From Paenibacillus sp. FSL H7-0326 (lineage in GTDB: Bacteria; Bacillota; Bacilli; Paenibacillales; Paenibacillaceae): a stretch of DNA of 64,000 nucleotides. The stretch is from assembly GCF_001955535.1 (NCBI RefSeq), contig NZ_MPVN01000010.1:1-64000 (forward strand). The letters run 5' to 3'. Under the pieces are notes generated by a model, which was given only the letters and a program-made list of their open reading frames with translations, ran no database searches and was not told the DNA's origin. The translations under genes were made by a program, and so were the position numbers. Below, piece by piece: positions 1-8,795 of this stretch. Position 1 is the first letter of the stretch, and the number at the start of each line of letters is the position of its first letter.

Positions 1-226
1 ACCGGGATGGACGTACCGCTGGTGTACCAGTTGTTCCGCCAGGAGCACCGCTGGGTAGCTATGTACGGACGGGATAAGCGCTGAAAGCATCTAAGCGTGA
101 AGCCCCCCTCAAGATGAGATTTCCCAGTATGTAAGACCCCTTGAAGACGACGAGGTAGATAGGCTGGGGGTGGAAGTGCAGCAATGCATGGAGCTGACCA
201 GTACTAATCGGTCGAGGGCTTATCCA
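1..226 (+). rRNA. 23S ribosomal RNA, 3' end (partial)
   Basis: The window opens inside a 23S rRNA gene. The text carries the conserved 3'-terminal domain, including the stretch with GCATCTAAGCGTGAAGCC and the closing motif with CTAATCGGTCGAGG near 204-217. I place the end at about 226 by likeness to other Bacillales 23S genes; the exact mature end cannot be fixed by eye. The 5' part and the 16S gene lie upstream of the window. Confidence 0.93.
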
Positions 227-384
227 AAAGATACCCAAGAAAGTGAAGCGAATGCTTCGAAGGTGAATCCGAATACTTTCTCGGGGCCCGGAACAAAACC
301 GGGTAAACAAAAATTCTAACATCGCACATTGTTTCGTATCTAGTTTTCAGGGAGTAAATCCTTGAAGGTAATTACACATCTTTT
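227..384 (+). other. 23S-to-tRNA spacer without a 5S gene
   Basis: About 160 bases separate the 23S end from the first tRNA. A short GC-rich hairpin-like stretch lies near 283-303 (CCCGG, loop, CCGGG). I find no 5S rRNA sequence here or among the following tRNA genes. The section near 330-360 resembles rRNA-tRNA linker sequence in Bacillales operons. The 5S gene of this operon is therefore either missing or placed elsewhere, for example upstream of the 23S. Confidence 0.6.
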
Positions 385-476
385 GGAGAGATACCCAAGT
401 GGCTATAAGGGGACCCTCTGCTAAGGGGTTAGACTGCGTAAGCGGTGCGAGGGTTCGAATCCCTCTCTCTCCGCCA
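385..476 (+). tRNA. tRNA-Ser (GCU anticodon)
   Basis: A class II tRNA with a 7-bp acceptor stem (GGAGAGA with TCTCTCC), anticodon loop CTGCTAA giving GCU, a long variable arm, T loop GGTTCGAATCC and an encoded CCA end. It is first in the eight-gene tRNA cluster behind the 23S gene. Confidence 0.96.
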
Positions 477-542
477 CTAATTATCTAGTTGATTTTTATA
501 ATCGGCTATGATAACATAGGACAAGTTGTGTGATGAAAATAT

Positions 543-619
543 GGCGGTGTAGCTCAGCTGGCTAGAGCGTACGGTTCATACCCGTGAGGTCGGGGGTTCG
601 ATCCCCTCCGCCGCTACCA
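543..619 (+). tRNA. tRNA-Met (CAU anticodon, elongator type)
   Basis: The cloverleaf has anticodon loop TTCATAC (CAU), D arm AGCTCAGCTGGC, T loop GGTTCGATCCC and an encoded CCA. The first base is G, not the C expected at position 1 of initiator tRNA, so elongator Met is preferred. A tRNA-Ile with modified CAU cannot be fully excluded by eye. Confidence 0.9.
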
Positions 620-628
620 TATTATCCT

Positions 629-704
629 GGAGACTTAGCTCAGCTGGGAGAGCATCTGCCTTACAAGCAGAGGGTCGGGGGTTCGATCCCCTCAGTCTCC
701 ACCA
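629..704 (+). tRNA. tRNA-Val (UAC anticodon)
   Basis: Acceptor GGAGACT pairs with AGTCTCC. The anticodon stem TCTGC/GCAGA encloses loop CTTACAA (UAC). The CCA is encoded. It lies nine bases after tRNA-Met. Confidence 0.95.
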
Positions 705-709
705 TATAC

Positions 710-785
<76 letters not shown>

Positions 786-800
786 TTTTTCAAAAAGTTA

Positions 801-877
801 GGAACTGTGGTGTAGAGGCCTAACATGCCTGCCTGTCACGCAGGAGATCGCGGGTTCGAATCCCGTCAGTTCCGCCA
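801..877 (+). tRNA. tRNA-Asp (GUC anticodon)
   Basis: Acceptor GGAACTG pairs with CAGTTCC. The anticodon stem CCTGC/GCAGG encloses CTGTCAC (GUC). Discriminator G and CCA are encoded, as expected for tRNA-Asp. Confidence 0.96.
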
Positions 878-971
878 TTTAACTTTTGAGAAAAGTCAAT
901 AAAGTAAACGTTCCACGTATAAAGTGGGAAGGGGTTTGCCCGACACTTTATTTTTTTTGCCACAATACCTT

Positions 972-1044
<73 letters not shown>

Positions 1045-1057
1045 CTTTTTTATTCCT

Positions 1058-1143
1058 GGAGGATTAGCGAAGTGGCCAAACGCATCAGACTGTAAATCTG
1101 CTCCCTTACGGGTTCGGTGGTTCGAATCCATCATCCTCCACCA
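1058..1143 (+). tRNA. tRNA-Tyr (GUA anticodon)
   Basis: A class II tRNA of 86 nt with acceptor GGAGGAT/ATCCTCC, anticodon stem CAGA/TCTG around CTGTAAA (GUA), a long variable arm and encoded CCA. Confidence 0.96.
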
Positions 1144-1151
1144 GTTTTTAT

Positions 1152-1224
1152 GAGCCATTAGCTCAGTTGGTAGAGCACCTGACTTTTAATCAGGGTGTCG
1201 AAGGTTCGAGTCCTTCATGGCTCA
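1152..1224 (+). tRNA. tRNA-Lys (UUU anticodon)
   Basis: Acceptor GAGCCAT pairs with ATGGCTC. The anticodon stem CTGA/TCAG encloses CTTTTAA (UUU). The CCA is not encoded (TCA follows the discriminator). It is the last tRNA before the operon terminator. Confidence 0.95.
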
Positions 1225-1231
1225 TCACTAA

Positions 1232-1263
1232 AGTCATCAGTTTCATACTGATGGCTTTTTTTG
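1232..1263 (+). terminator. Intrinsic terminator of the rRNA-tRNA operon
   Basis: A 10-bp stem (AGTCATCAGT with ACTGATGGCT, one G-U pair), loop TTCAT and a run of T follow eight bases behind tRNA-Lys. Confidence 0.88.
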
Positions 1264-1362
1264 TTGTATAATATAGCTGTGCTTATAATTATTGAACCAT
1301 TCGATGATATTAAATCACTCATGATATAATATGTAATCGTCATACTTATAATCTGACTACGC

Positions 1363-1390
1363 TGAGATTGTTAGATGTCTAACAGTCTCA
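1363..1390. promoter_or_regulatory. 13-bp-arm palindrome upstream of the PucR-type regulator
   Basis: TGAGATTGTTAGA and TCTAACAGTCTCA are inverted around two bases and differ from a perfect palindrome at one position. The site sits about 65 bases before the start at 1457 and downstream of a TATAAT at 1325-1330. No T run follows, so an operator is more likely than a terminator. Self-regulation by the adjacent regulator is inference. Confidence 0.5.
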
Positions 1391-1456
1391 TGAATACTGG
1401 CTTACCTGCTTATTTATTGGTTTAAACATCAAGTCGCAAAGTGGTGAGAGATGGTA

Positions 1457-2569
1457 ATGGATTATAAACTGTTAATACAGAAGCTGCAGCAAATTATGGA
1501 CACCTCATTTGAGATTAATGAGCTCCAAAGTATAGATGATACTAAATCTATTGCCGAACAAAGGCTAGGAGAGGCATCGTTTGTCGTCCATGATCAGCTA
1601 TACTTTCATTTGAATAATGAAAATGAGGAACTTCCGCTTGTCCTATCTGTCCCTGCTCATCGAGTCAGTGCGTCAGAAAGGGCTCTAATAGAATGGATCA
1701 TTACTTCGATGCAGTCTGTCCCTCCCTTGCAAGCGGATCAAACAACAGAGCAGTCGAATATGAAGTTGCTAGGTGCCTGGATTCTTGAGCAGATGAATAG
1801 CTCCGAGCTGCTCGCTATACCTGAAGGTCTGGAAAAGCTTACGCCCGTTTTTAGCGAAGGGATCGTTCCCTTTTACATAACTTATGAGGGCGGCCATGAT
1901 TCGGGTATTGCTCCAAAATCAATGTACAAGCTGCTTCAATCTTACTTTGGCGGAGAGATCATACTTGTGCTACTGCAACAGGATAAATGGCTTGTGCTTG
2001 CAGAAGAAGCCATCGTACTGGATCGAACAGAGCTCAAAGATATGGACCAGAGCACTGATAGAACAGAATTTACACTTGAGAGCGAGCTGATGGCATTTGC
2101 CGAAGGTCTATATGAAGTAGTAGCTAATGAATGGGTAGGCGTATTTAATCTATCGGTTCATTCTCCGCTGTATACTTTGGAAAGCCTGCCAAGTGTAACC
2201 TCATTGCTCATGCAGACAATTCAGCTGGGAAAAATTTTTAGAATGAGTGAGCATGTGTACTTTCCTTGGCAGTTTACACTTGAGCGCTTGGTATCCAGAA
2301 TACCTGAAGAGCAGAGATCGGGCTATTTGGATGAGGTGAAGGAGTCCTCCATACTTTTTGATGAAGAAACAATATCAACACTAGAGATCTTCTTCCAGCT
2401 CGATTGTAATGTCAGCGAAACCGCGAAACGTCTCTACATTCACAGAAATACGCTGATCTACCGGCTGGACAAGATAAAGCAGGAGACCGGTCTAGATGTT
2501 CGAAGCTTTAAAGACGCCGTTTTGGTGAAGCTGACACTGCTCTTGTACAAAGTGACGAAAAGGCTCTGA
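1457..2569 (+). CDS. PucR/CdaR-type helix-turn-helix regulator
   Basis: A protein of about 370 residues whose last 60 residues carry the PucR-type helix-turn-helix (CNVSETAKRLYIHRNTLIYR, then LDKIKQETGLD), the diagnostic C-terminal domain of the CdaR/PucR group. The N-terminal 300 residues are not a domain I can name. Two in-frame ATGs exist at 1451 and 1457; GGTGAG lies directly before the first, so 1457 has the better spacing. The gene stands alone between the tRNA terminator and the sugar ABC ATPase gene in the same direction. It may control that ATPase or carbohydrate use, but its effector is unknown. A near-perfect palindrome lies upstream. Confidence 0.82.
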   Translation: MDYKLLIQKLQQIMDTSFEINELQSIDDTKSIAEQRLGEASFVVHDQLYFHLNNENEELPLVLSVPAHRVSASERALIEWIITSMQSVPPLQADQTTEQSNMKLLGAWILEQMNSSELLAIPEGLEKLTPVFSEGIVPFYITYEGGHDSGIAPKSMYKLLQSYFGGEIILVLLQQDKWLVLAEEAIVLDRTELKDMDQSTDRTEFTLESELMAFAEGLYEVVANEWVGVFNLSVHSPLYTLESLPSVTSLLMQTIQLGKIFRMSEHVYFPWQFTLERLVSRIPEEQRSGYLDEVKESSILFDEETISTLEIFFQLDCNVSETAKRLYIHRNTLIYRLDKIKQETGLDVRSFKDAVLVKLTLLLYKVTKRL

Positions 2570-2712
2570 TTTTTTTGTATGAATTGTGCATAGTCATAAG
2601 AGACCTAACTAGGTTAATATAAGAGCAGGAAATGAATTCGATTACATTATTGATACTGCTGTGTGTATTCGTTTACATTAATTAATGAAATTATGCTGAG
2701 GAGGCAATAATC

Positions 2713-3837
2713 ATGGCTGGTGTACGCTTAGAACATATCTACAAACAATATCCAGGTTCAGATAAGGCGACGGTAGTTGATATCAACTTAGACATTAAGG
2801 ATAAAGAGTTTCTGGTACTTGTAGGTCCTTCCGGTTGCGGTAAATCCACAACACTTCGAATGATTGCCGGCCTTGAGGAAATCTCCGACGGTAAACTATA
2901 TATTGGTGATCGTGTCGTTAACGACGTGGCTCCAAAAGACCGCGATATCGCGATGGTATTCCAATCCTATGCCCTGTATCCGCATATGAACGTGTATCAG
3001 AACATGGCATTCGGTTTGAAACTTCGTAAAGTGAAAAAAGAAGAAATCGATAAGAGCGTTCGCGAAGCAGCGAGAATTCTCGATATCGAGCATTTGCTGG
3101 ATCGTAAACCAAAAGCTCTGTCCGGTGGTCAGCGTCAGCGTGTTGCTTTGGGACGTGCGATCGTTCGTAATCCACAAGTCTTCTTGATGGATGAGCCGCT
3201 CTCCAACTTGGATGCTAAACTTCGTGGACAGATGCGTGCAGAGATTACTAAACTGGCTAAGCGTTTGGAAACAACCGTTATCTACGTAACGCATGACCAA
3301 ATCGAAGCGATGACGATGGGTGATCGTATCGTAGTAATGAAAGACGGATATATTCAACAAGCAGCTTCTCCGGAAGAGCTGTACAATAATCCGACGAACT
3401 TGTTCGTTGCCGGCTTTATCGGATCTCCAACAATGAACTTCATCAACGGTAAGCTGTCTCAACAAGGAGACACACTTCGTTTTACAGCTACCGGTCTTGA
3501 TGTAGAAATTCCACAAGGGAAAGCTCAAATTCTGAAGAGCAAAGGTTATGCTGGTAAAGATGTGATTCTGGGTGTTCGTCCAGAAGATATTCATGAAGAG
3601 CCAGTATTCCTGGAAGCTTCCCCACACACCGTGTTTACTGCAAAAGTAGACGTAAGTGAGAACCTTGGTCACGAATTGCTCTTGTACCTGAGCGGTGTAG
3701 GCAGCGATGTTACCATTGCCCGTGTTGATGGACGTTCCAATACTCGTGATGGCAGCACTGTAAAAATGGCAATCGACATGAACAAAGTTCATATCTTCGA
3801 TAAAGAAACAGAAGCTAATGTACTTGTTCAAGACTAA
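2713..3837 (+). CDS. msmX: Sugar ABC transporter ATP-binding protein (MsmX/UgpC type)
   Basis: A 374-residue ATPase with Walker A GPSGCGKST (about residues 39-47), Q loop, signature LSGGQRQRVALGRA, Walker B VFLMDEPLSNLD and switch histidine (VTHDQIEAM), followed by the C-terminal TOBE-like regulatory domain of the CUT1 sugar ATPases. Proteins of this kind serve several sugar importers that lack an own ATPase. That fits the window: the importer at 40.3-43.6 kb has no ATPase gene. A strong GAGGAGGC site precedes the ATG. Codon use is strongly biased, as in highly expressed genes, which also creates a long empty reading frame on the other strand. Transcription seems monocistronic, closed by a terminator. 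Confidence 0.9.
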   Translation: MAGVRLEHIYKQYPGSDKATVVDINLDIKDKEFLVLVGPSGCGKSTTLRMIAGLEEISDGKLYIGDRVVNDVAPKDRDIAMVFQSYALYPHMNVYQNMAFGLKLRKVKKEEIDKSVREAARILDIEHLLDRKPKALSGGQRQRVALGRAIVRNPQVFLMDEPLSNLDAKLRGQMRAEITKLAKRLETTVIYVTHDQIEAMTMGDRIVVMKDGYIQQAASPEELYNNPTNLFVAGFIGSPTMNFINGKLSQQGDTLRFTATGLDVEIPQGKAQILKSKGYAGKDVILGVRPEDIHEEPVFLEASPHTVFTAKVDVSENLGHELLLYLSGVGSDVTIARVDGRSNTRDGSTVKMAIDMNKVHIFDKETEANVLVQD

Positions 3838-3857
3838 GATCTTTGGACAGTATAAAG

Positions 3858-3900
3858 AGGGTTGTCTTGGCTTAGCGCCAGGGCAGCCCTTTTCATTTTT
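3858..3900 (+). terminator. Terminator after the ABC ATPase gene
   Basis: AGGGTTGTCTTGGC pairs with GCCAGGGCAGCCCT through a short loop with three G-U pairs. A T-rich tract follows. Confidence 0.85.
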
Positions 3901-4106
3901 TATCGGTGCTAGATTGTCCTGCCATGGCATGAACATTGCATTCAGCACTAATTTCCTATACGATAATGACATTGAAGCTAGGTAAAGAGATGTACATAAC
4001 ATACGTTAACCGAATCTATCTCATAAACTAAAGTATTATGAAGTGGATTCAACAGTAATATAATTCGCAGGAGTCATCCTGATTGTAATGGAAGGAAGAA
4101 TCCAAC

Positions 4107-5045
4107 ATGGCTAAAAAAGTAAAGGTAACAGAGCTGGCTAACGAATTTCAGCTTGAGGTTGTATCGGGTGAAAAAGGACTTAAGCGGCCGATTACAGTAG
4201 ATGATTTGAACAGACCAGGCCTTGAAATGGCAGGTTATTTTGAATACTATCCGACGGAACGGGTACAGCTGCTTGGCAAAACAGAGCTAGCTTTCTTGCG
4301 GATGCTGCCTGAAGAAGAGCGTCGTGATCGAATGAGCCGTCTATGTCATGAGGAAACACCATGTATTGTGGTGACACGTGGTCTTGATGTGCCACAGGAG
4401 CTGGTCGATATCAGTAATGAGCGTGACCTGCCTGTTCTGCGCAGCCCAATGTCGACAACGATCTTATCAAGCCGCATTACGGGGTTCTTGGAAGGTAAGC
4501 TTGCACCGACGACAACCATTCATGGGGTTTTGTGTGACGTATATGGCATCGGTCTTCTCATCACGGGAAGCAGTGGGATTGGTAAGAGTGAGGCAGCTCT
4601 TGAACTCGTAAAAAGAGGCCATCGTCTCGTCGCAGATGATGCAGTCGAAATCAGCCAAACGGCAGATAATCAATTACATGGTACTGCACCTGAGCTCATC
4701 AGACACTTGCTTGAGATTCGCGGCGTGGGGATTATCAATGTCATGACCCTTTTTGGTGTAGGTGCTATTCGGAATCACAAGAGAATTACGCTGGTTGTGC
4801 GTCTGGAGGCATGGCAGCAGGATAAGCAGTATGACCGTCTTGGGCTTGACGAGGAGACGACTCGAATCATTGATACAGATGTACCGCTCGTGACGATTCC
4901 GGTCCGTCCTGGTCGTAACCTGGGGGTTATTATTGAAGTGGCCGCAATGAACTTCCGCTTGAAACGGATGGGTGTTAATGCTGCGCTTCAGTTTACGAAC
5001 AAGCTGACGGCAACGATCGCGGAAGATAATGATGATATGGACTGA
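4107..5045 (+). CDS. hprK: HPr kinase/phosphorylase
   Basis: This is the bifunctional enzyme that phosphorylates and dephosphorylates HPr on Ser46, the master signal of carbon catabolite repression in Firmicutes. Its 312 residues are the normal family length. The P-loop GSSGIGKS is at residues 154-161, the acidic LVADDAV motif follows near 174-180, and the family signature EIRGVGIINV is present. GGAAGGA precedes the ATG. A TATAAT near 4056 may be its -10 box, with a poor -35. It opens the conserved hprK-lgt-ppaX-acyltransferase block. Both likely partners are visible: the HPr-like protein at 23.9 kb has a Ser46 site. Confidence 0.96.
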   Translation: MAKKVKVTELANEFQLEVVSGEKGLKRPITVDDLNRPGLEMAGYFEYYPTERVQLLGKTELAFLRMLPEEERRDRMSRLCHEETPCIVVTRGLDVPQELVDISNERDLPVLRSPMSTTILSSRITGFLEGKLAPTTTIHGVLCDVYGIGLLITGSSGIGKSEAALELVKRGHRLVADDAVEISQTADNQLHGTAPELIRHLLEIRGVGIINVMTLFGVGAIRNHKRITLVVRLEAWQQDKQYDRLGLDEETTRIIDTDVPLVTIPVRPGRNLGVIIEVAAMNFRLKRMGVNAALQFTNKLTATIAEDNDDMD

Positions 5046-5086
5046 TATAATTAACAAAAGTGATGATAAATTTAAGGAGTGGACAA

Positions 5087-6109
5087 ATGGGCACCTTATT
5101 ACTTGATCCTATTGCTTTTTCCATTGGCTCTCTTAATGTTCATTGGTATGGGCTTATATTAGGGACCGCAGCCATTGTAGGCTTACTGCTGGCTATGCAG
5201 GAAGGCAAACGTTTCGGTATACCTTCTGATTTTTTTATGGATTTATTACTGCTGGGTGTCCCTTCGGCCATTATCGGGGCAAGAATTTATTATGTTGCCT
5301 TCCAATGGGATGACTACAAGGACAACTTCTGGGATGTATTTAAGATATGGCAGGGTGGTATTGCCATATATGGTGCGCTAATAGGGGCCATCATTTGTGC
5401 ATTTTTCTATTTCAGACATAAGGGATATAACTTCTGGAGAATTGTAGACATTTGTGCCCCAGGACTACTTATTGGTCAGGCGATCGGCCGCTGGGGGAAC
5501 TTCGTGAATCAGGAAGCATATGGTGGGCCTGTCGAAGAATCCTTCTTAAGAAATACCCTTCATCTGCCTGACTTTATAGTTAATCAGATGAACGTACAAG
5601 GTACATATCATCATCCGGCATTTTTGTACGAATCGGTTTGGAATATCGTAGGTTTGCTGATCCTGTTCATTTTGCGTCGTCAGAAGTTCATGCGCGCTGG
5701 TGAGCTGTTCATGTCCTACTTCATCTGGTACTCTATTGGACGCTTCTTTATTGAAGGACTCCGTACGGACAGTCTGGCATTCCAAGGTCCTGAATGGCTT
5801 GCATCAATGATCCACGGTATGTGGTCACCGATGACTGCTATGGGCTTCGAAATGGGTTATTTGGACCCTGCATATGGGAATATAAGAATTTCGCAGCTAC
5901 TGGCGATCGTTATTATATTGATTGCAATCGCACTGATTGTTGTCCGCCGAGTGACAGGTGCCTCTAAGGAACGTTATTCAGATCCGATTGTGTCCACGAA
6001 GACACCGGCAGTGAAGGCAGATGACGAGCTGACAAGTATGGATAAGGAAAAGGACAACAAAGACGCTTCTCACAGCAGCAAGGGGAGCTCTGATCAGAAA
6101 AAGGAGTAG
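5087..6109 (+). CDS. lgt: Prolipoprotein diacylglyceryl transferase
   Basis: A polytopic membrane enzyme that transfers diacylglycerol from phosphatidylglycerol to the lipobox cysteine of prolipoproteins. The signature GRWGNFVNQEAYG and the early HWYGLI segment identify it. At least two substrates occur in this window, the lipoproteins at 40.3 and 62.1 kb. I start at 5087, where AAGGAGTGG is well spaced; an upstream in-frame ATG at 5060 has no site. The protein is about 340 residues, longer than usual because of a charged, probably cytoplasmic tail of about 40 residues rich in K, D and S. Confidence 0.95.
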   Translation: MGTLLLDPIAFSIGSLNVHWYGLILGTAAIVGLLLAMQEGKRFGIPSDFFMDLLLLGVPSAIIGARIYYVAFQWDDYKDNFWDVFKIWQGGIAIYGALIGAIICAFFYFRHKGYNFWRIVDICAPGLLIGQAIGRWGNFVNQEAYGGPVEESFLRNTLHLPDFIVNQMNVQGTYHHPAFLYESVWNIVGLLILFILRRQKFMRAGELFMSYFIWYSIGRFFIEGLRTDSLAFQGPEWLASMIHGMWSPMTAMGFEMGYLDPAYGNIRISQLLAIVIILIAIALIVVRRVTGASKERYSDPIVSTKTPAVKADDELTSMDKEKDNKDASHSSKGSSDQKKE

Positions 6110-6115
6110 TCCAGC

Positions 6116-6760
6116 ATGATTAACACCGTTTTATTTGATTTAGATGGAACAATAATAGATACGAACGAGCTGATTATCAGCTCGTTTCTGCATGTCCTGG
6201 AGCAGCTTGGCCCAGGAGCACTCCCGCGTGAAGAGATCATTCCGCATATGGGTGGAACACTAGAGCAGCAAATGCAGGCTTTTACAGGGAAGACGGATGT
6301 AGCTGAATATGTTACAGGCTATCGTGCGTACAATGCGATCCATCATGATGCCATGGTGAATCCATTCCCAAATGTTACAGAGGTCTGTGAGGAGCTTCGT
6401 AAGCAAGGAATTCGAATGGGTGTAGTTACGACAAAGATTCGGCCAAGTACACTGAAGGTGCTGGAAATGTATGATCTTAAGAAGTATATGGAGGTCATCG
6501 TTACCGTTACAGATGTGACGCATCCTAAACCGCATCCGGAGCCGGTTCAGAAGGCAGTCGAGGAGCTTGGAGCCGATCCAGCCAGTACTTTAATGGTTGG
6601 TGACAGTCCTGTCGATATCCAGTCTGCGAAAGCAGCGGGAGTCTTAGCAGCAGGTGTTGCCTGGTCACTGAAGGGTGAGGCGAAGCTGCGGGAGTACGGA
6701 CCAGATTATATTTTGCATGACATGAACGATATATTGACTATAATCCAGAAGGAGCAGTAA
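6116..6760 (+). CDS. ppaX: Pyrophosphatase PpaX (HAD family)
   Basis: A 214-residue HAD hydrolase with motif I FDLDGTIIDT, motif II VVTTK, and motif III/IV HPKPHPEP ... MVGDSPVDI. In Bacillus the gene next to lgt and hprK encodes PpaX, which hydrolyses the pyrophosphate made when HPrK dephosphorylates Ser-HPr. Here it starts seven bases after lgt, so the context supports that role. From sequence alone, a phosphoglycolate-phosphatase-like specificity would look similar. Confidence 0.9.
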   Translation: MINTVLFDLDGTIIDTNELIISSFLHVLEQLGPGALPREEIIPHMGGTLEQQMQAFTGKTDVAEYVTGYRAYNAIHHDAMVNPFPNVTEVCEELRKQGIRMGVVTTKIRPSTLKVLEMYDLKKYMEVIVTVTDVTHPKPHPEPVQKAVEELGADPASTLMVGDSPVDIQSAKAAGVLAAGVAWSLKGEAKLREYGPDYILHDMNDILTIIQKEQ

Positions 6761-6762
6761 TC

Positions 6763-7302
6763 GTGAGAAAGGTGGAGCGTTATCCTGTCGAGGGGCACAA
6801 TGCATTGTGGCATATTTACCGTACGGTGAGTCCTCTCAAGGGGGTTCGCAATTTCATCTGGATTCAGCTTGCAAGATACTGCCCTATTCTGCCATTGAAG
6901 AATTGGATCTACCGAAGCCGGCTGCGAATGCAGGTAGGAGATTACACGGCGTTTGGACTTATGGTGATGGTGGATGTGTTTTTTCCGGAAAGGATCAAGA
7001 TTGGCACCAACTCCGTTATAGGGTACAACACGACAATTCTTGCGCATGAGTATCTCATTAAGGAATATCGGCTTGGGGATGTTGTGATCGGTGATCATGT
7101 GCTGATTGGAGCAAACTCAACGATTCTGCCTGGAGTGACCATTGGAGATGGCGCGGTTGTTGCTGCCGGGTCTGTTGTTCATAAAGATGTTGCACCGGGG
7201 GCTTTTGTTGGCGGTAATCCGCTTCGAGAGCTGAAGTCCAAAGCGGATAACATCACTGATAATGAGTCGATAAGTAGTCAAAGTGAGTCGATAGAAACGT
7301 AA
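6763..7302 (+). CDS. Hexapeptide-repeat acyltransferase (YvoF-like)
   Basis: A 179-residue left-handed beta-helix protein of the LbH/O-acetyltransferase type. Hexapeptide repeats run from about residue 60 to 150 (IGTNSVIGYNTTILAHE; VIGDHVLIGANSTILPGVTI; GGNPLRELK at the end). It begins with GTG two bases behind ppaX, with GGAGCAG as the site inside ppaX. In B. subtilis the gene in this place is yvoF; its acceptor substrate is not known. The C-terminal 20 residues are rich in S, E and D and probably disordered. Confidence 0.85.
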   Translation: MRKVERYPVEGHNALWHIYRTVSPLKGVRNFIWIQLARYCPILPLKNWIYRSRLRMQVGDYTAFGLMVMVDVFFPERIKIGTNSVIGYNTTILAHEYLIKEYRLGDVVIGDHVLIGANSTILPGVTIGDGAVVAAGSVVHKDVAPGAFVGGNPLRELKSKADNITDNESISSQSESIET

Positions 7303-7327
7303 ATAGGTTATGACTAGGATAGAAAAG

Positions 7328-7355
7328 AAAAAGGGCCCCAATGAGGTCCTTTTTT
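7328..7355 (+). terminator. Terminator of the hprK block
   Basis: AAAAAGGGCC pairs with GGTCCTTTTT around a 7-base loop. The A and T tails make it able to work in both directions, but all nearby genes point right. Confidence 0.8.
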
Positions 7356-7411
7356 CTTATAAAAAGCTCCAATATTATGAGTACAGGATGCTCCCTAAAG
7401 CTCGTGATGAA

Positions 7412-7440
7412 TTGACGTGTTATGGAAGACGTGATATTAT
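7412..7440 (+). promoter_or_regulatory. Promoter of the his operon
   Basis: TTGACG (7412-7417), a 17-base spacer and TATTAT (7435-7440) form a near-consensus sigma-A promoter about 100 bases before hisZ. I see no T-box or leader peptide between it and hisZ. Confidence 0.75.
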
Positions 7441-7540
7441 ATCGAATAATTCTTTAATTTGTTAGATTGGTAGCACTTTAACGCGATAAAGATGATGATC
7501 GGGATTACAATTCCAATATAGATAATGAGGAGAAATTCAA

Positions 7541-8761
7541 ATGTCTAAACCAAAGGGTTTTGAAAAACCAGCTGGTGTACGCGACTATCTGCCTCATGTG
7601 GTTGATAAACTGCGCCGCATCGAGCATCGGGTATTGGAGTGCATGGGCAGCTGGGGATATCGCCAGATTATAACGCCTTCCATGGAATACTATGACACGG
7701 TGGGTGTCGCCAGCTCTACTTCGGATAAGAAACTATTCAAACTGCTCAATAATCGCGGTACTACGCTTGTCCTTCGTTCTGATATGACAGCACCGATCGC
7801 ACGGGTTGTATCATCACTTCTCAAGGAGGAGAAGCTGCCACTGCGTCTGTCTTATCATGCGAATGTGTTCCGAGCCATTGAAGAGGAAGCCGGAAGGGAA
7901 GCGGAATTTTTTCAGACAGGTGTGGAGCTGGTTGGAGACGACTCGCCTGAAGCCGATGCGGAGGTGGTTGCTCTGGCGATTGCTTCATTGAAAGCGGCTG
8001 GAGTTCAGTCCTTCAAGATCGCGATGGGACATGTGGGGTTCTTGAACGGGCTCTTTGAAGAAATTGTTCCAGGCCAGAAGGAATTGCAGGAGGAGCTTAA
8101 GGAAGTTCTGTTGAAGCGCGATTATGTCGGTTATCGGGAGAAGATTGATGCGCTGCCTCTTGAGGATGATAAGAAGGAACGGATGAGCGCGATTCTGCGT
8201 CTGCGGGGAGGAAAGGAGATCTGCAGCAAGGCAGAGCAGCTGAGTGCAAGCCGTGAAGCTCGGAGCTCGATGAACCATCTCTGCAGTGTATGGGAAGTGC
8301 TTGAAGCGTACGGGGTGTCACAGCATGTGTTGATTGATCTGACGATGATCGGTGACTTCTCCTATTACACAGGTATGACCTTCGAGGGATATGCAGCCGA
8401 GCTTGGATCGCCCGTATGCAGTGGAGGCAGATATGACAAATTGCTGAAGCAGTTTGGTAAAGACGTGCATGCTACCGGCTTTGCTCTCAAGACAAACCGA
8501 ATTGTCGACGGAGTAAGAGGAATCCGTGTGGAGCAGCCGCTGCCTGTACTTATTGAATATACCAAGGAGCACCGGGCAGAGGCCTTGTCACGGGCAGGCG
8601 AGCTGAGAAGCGAAGGAAGGATTGTTGTAACCAGACTGATGGCAAGAGATGACGATCGTTATAATCAGGCCATAGAAATGGGTGAACAGGGCTCTAACTA
8701 TGCGGTGTCTATGCTCCAGGGAAAGTATGAGAAGGTGTATACTTACAGTAATTCTATCTAA
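7541..8761 (+). CDS. hisZ: ATP phosphoribosyltransferase regulatory subunit HisZ
   Basis: A 406-residue paralogue of histidyl-tRNA synthetase that lacks anticodon-binding function and instead activates the short form of HisG. It shows class II-type motifs (GVRDYLP, TLVLRSDMTAPIAR, AGREAEFFQTGVELVG) and a later GGRYDKL. It is the first gene of the his operon, with GAGGAG before the ATG. A true HisRS would be longer with a C-terminal anticodon domain. Presence next to a short hisG settles the assignment. Confidence 0.94.
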   Translation: MSKPKGFEKPAGVRDYLPHVVDKLRRIEHRVLECMGSWGYRQIITPSMEYYDTVGVASSTSDKKLFKLLNNRGTTLVLRSDMTAPIARVVSSLLKEEKLPLRLSYHANVFRAIEEEAGREAEFFQTGVELVGDDSPEADAEVVALAIASLKAAGVQSFKIAMGHVGFLNGLFEEIVPGQKELQEELKEVLLKRDYVGYREKIDALPLEDDKKERMSAILRLRGGKEICSKAEQLSASREARSSMNHLCSVWEVLEAYGVSQHVLIDLTMIGDFSYYTGMTFEGYAAELGSPVCSGGRYDKLLKQFGKDVHATGFALKTNRIVDGVRGIRVEQPLPVLIEYTKEHRAEALSRAGELRSEGRIVVTRLMARDDDRYNQAIEMGEQGSNYAVSMLQGKYEKVYTYSNSI

Positions 8762-8795
8762 GTCAGCAGGAGGCTAGAAGGAGGGAGTGTCAAAT

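Noticed and set aside
7441..7540. A T-box or histidine attenuator in the his leader
   Set aside because: The leader of about 95 bases has no T-box sequence (TGGNACCGCG type) and no His-rich leader peptide.
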